Positions 4,924 through 5,658 of a stretch of DNA of 5,658 nucleotides are shown here, in pieces. The DNA is from Candidatus Portnoybacteria bacterium CG10_big_fil_rev_8_21_14_0_10_36_7 (GTDB lineage: Bacteria; Patescibacteriota; Minisyncoccia; Portnoybacterales; PFDW01): the NCBI GenBank assembly GCA_002793835.1, contig PFDW01000050.1, positions 1-5,658 on the forward strand, in the 5' to 3' direction. Each line of letters opens with the position of its first letter. Position 1 is the stretch's first letter. Under the pieces are notes generated by a model. It saw only the letters and a program-made list of their open reading frames with translations. It was not told the DNA's origin and ran no database searches. The translations under genes were made by a program, and so were the position numbers.

Positions 4924-5524
4924 ATTTTCTAGATTTTAGAGATTCGGCAATAGTATTTTCGTCGGCGTACTCAAGATTTGAGCCCGTAGCTAGCCCTCGT
5001 CCCAATTTTGTAATTGATATAGACAGGGGTTTTAGTTGTCTTTCGAGATATAAAGTTGTTGTATCTCCTTCTGTGGTGGGGTTAAAGGCAATGATAATCT
5101 CAACTGGTAAAGAGGGATTTTCTTTTTTAAGATTATTAATACGAGTAATTAATTCTTTAATTTTTAGTTTTTCTGGACCAATGTTATCTAGTGGGGACAA
5201 AACACCACCTAAAATATGATATAACCCATGGTATTGCTTTGTTCGTTCGATAGGTAGTATGTCCAAGATTGTCTCTATAACCATAATTTGCCTGTTGTCT
5301 CGTTTTTTGTCTTGGCATAAAATGCAAAGACCATTATCGCTAAGGTTAAAACATTGGGGACAAATTTTTACAGTTTTTAAACTTTTGATTGCTTCCGAGA
5401 GGTCGAGTATTTCATTTTGTTCTGTCTCTAGAAGAAAAAAAACCAGCCGGAGAGCGGCACGAGGGCCGATTTCCGGTAGTTTGGTAAGTGCATTGGCTAA
5501 ATTCTTTATTTGTTTTGGTAGCAC
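4922..5524 (-). CDS. recR: Recombination mediator protein RecR
   Basis: RecR works with RecO (and RecF) to load RecA on single-stranded DNA at gaps; it forms a ring-shaped tetramer clamp. The 200-residue length is normal. In order: helix-hairpin-helix (about 14-32, LPEIGPRAALRL), a four-cysteine zinc finger (Cys55, 58, 67 and 70), a Toprim domain (about 79-172) with Glu84, the conserved GLYHILGG-x-LSPLDNIGPE block (100-118) and NPTTEGD (148-154), and the C-terminal LGRGLATGSNLEYAD (174-188). One small departure: the usual Pro after the first Toprim Glu is replaced (ETILD at 84-88). The start is GTG; MLPKQIKNL is a typical RecR opening, so I accept it although there is no Shine-Dalgarno site. 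Only ten bases separate it from the stop of dnaB, so it is probably translated from a shared message, perhaps by coupling. Confidence 0.96.
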   Translation of the reverse strand: MLPKQIKNLANALTKLPEIGPRAALRLVFFLLETEQNEILDLSEAIKSLKTVKICPQCFNLSDNGLCILCQDKKRDNRQIMVIETILDILPIERTKQYHGLYHILGGVLSPLDNIGPEKLKIKELITRINNLKKENPSLPVEIIIAFNPTTEGDTTTLYLERQLKPLSISITKLGRGLATGSNLEYADENTIAESLKSRK

Positions 5525-5534
5525 AATTTTTTAT

Positions 5535-5658
5535 TTAACTGCTAAAATCACTAAATTGTTTTTCAAGATTTCTAAAGCTAGCGTTGGTTTCATTGAAATA
5601 TAGTTCGGCTTTACCAAGCGGTCCGTTTCTGTGTTTGGCAATAATAATATCTGCTATG
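5535..5658 (-). CDS. dnaB: Replicative DNA helicase DnaB, C-terminal end (cut by the window edge)
   Basis: The last 40 codons of a gene that continues beyond the window. The visible residues begin IADIIIAKHRNGPLGKAEL and end with FRNLEKQF and a short Ser-rich tail. This matches the end of the RecA-like domain of DnaB, where the K-x-R-N-G-P-x-G hairpin carries the basic residues (here Lys8 and Arg10 of the visible part) that reach the ATP site of the neighbouring subunit. DnaB is the ring helicase that unwinds DNA at the replication fork. It lies just upstream of recR on the same strand, with ten bases between them. Only the end is visible, so nothing can be said about its N-terminal domain or inteins. 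Confidence 0.88.
   Translation of the reverse strand, partial: IADIIIAKHRNGPLGKAELYFNETNASFRNLEKQFSDFSS

Noticed and set aside
4914..5603. Two plus-strand open frames (4914-5219 and 5259-5603) across the recR region
   Set aside because: They are antisense to recR and the dnaB end, which have clear family motifs. Their translations look like random Ser/Arg/Phe-rich shadows and no start signals were seen.
1..5658. CRISPR arrays, insertion sequences, tRNA or rRNA genes, toxin-antitoxin or phage defence genes
   Set aside because: No regularly spaced repeats, terminal inverted repeats with a transposase, cloverleaf-like sequences or known defence motifs were seen on either strand.

Overview
The window is AT-rich bacterial chromosome with compact genes. 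The encoded set is housekeeping (RmuC, ribosomal protein L21, RecR, the end of DnaB), plus a membrane glycosyltransferase-like protein, a short membrane-anchored ClpC-type AAA+ protein and two proteins I do not recognise. Small proteins, very short gaps, starts without Shine-Dalgarno sites directly behind extended -10 motifs, and the style of the L21 and RecR proteins suggest a Patescibacteria/CPR (Parcubacteria-like) genome. That placement is inference from style, not from a marker tree. TAA is used as stop by seven genes and TGA by one, and I saw no sign of TGA recoding.

Layout: (1) Positions 23-1439, plus strand: rmuC, overlapped over 17 bases by a small three-helix membrane protein gene. 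(2) 1436-1953: an orphan transcription unit with its own near-consensus promoter, the best Shine-Dalgarno site in the window, a 124-residue unknown protein and a strong GC-rich terminator. (3) 1982-2342: rplU alone, with no rpmA directly behind it, ending in a terminator shared with the convergent gene on the other strand. (4) 2341-3684 (possibly to 3741), minus strand: a polytopic membrane protein resembling GT-C glycosyltransferases. (5) 3685-3866: a divergent intergenic region with a perfect-consensus DnaA box and a clear minus-strand extended -10. (6) 3867 (or 3795)-4886, plus strand: one AAA+ module of ClpC/ClpA D1 type behind a single transmembrane helix. (7) A second shared terminator, then on the minus strand recR (4922-5524), preceded in transcription order by the 3' end of dnaB (5535 to the window edge).

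The genes do not form one pathway. RmuC, RecR and DnaB belong to DNA replication, recombination and repair, and dnaB-recR looks like one operon. No mobile element, CRISPR array, tRNA or rRNA was seen. The points most worth checking are a probable non-AUG (AUA), leaderless start for the membrane protein, the stand-alone membrane-tethered ClpC D1 module, and the repeated design in which the stop codon of the minus-strand gene lies inside a shared terminator.
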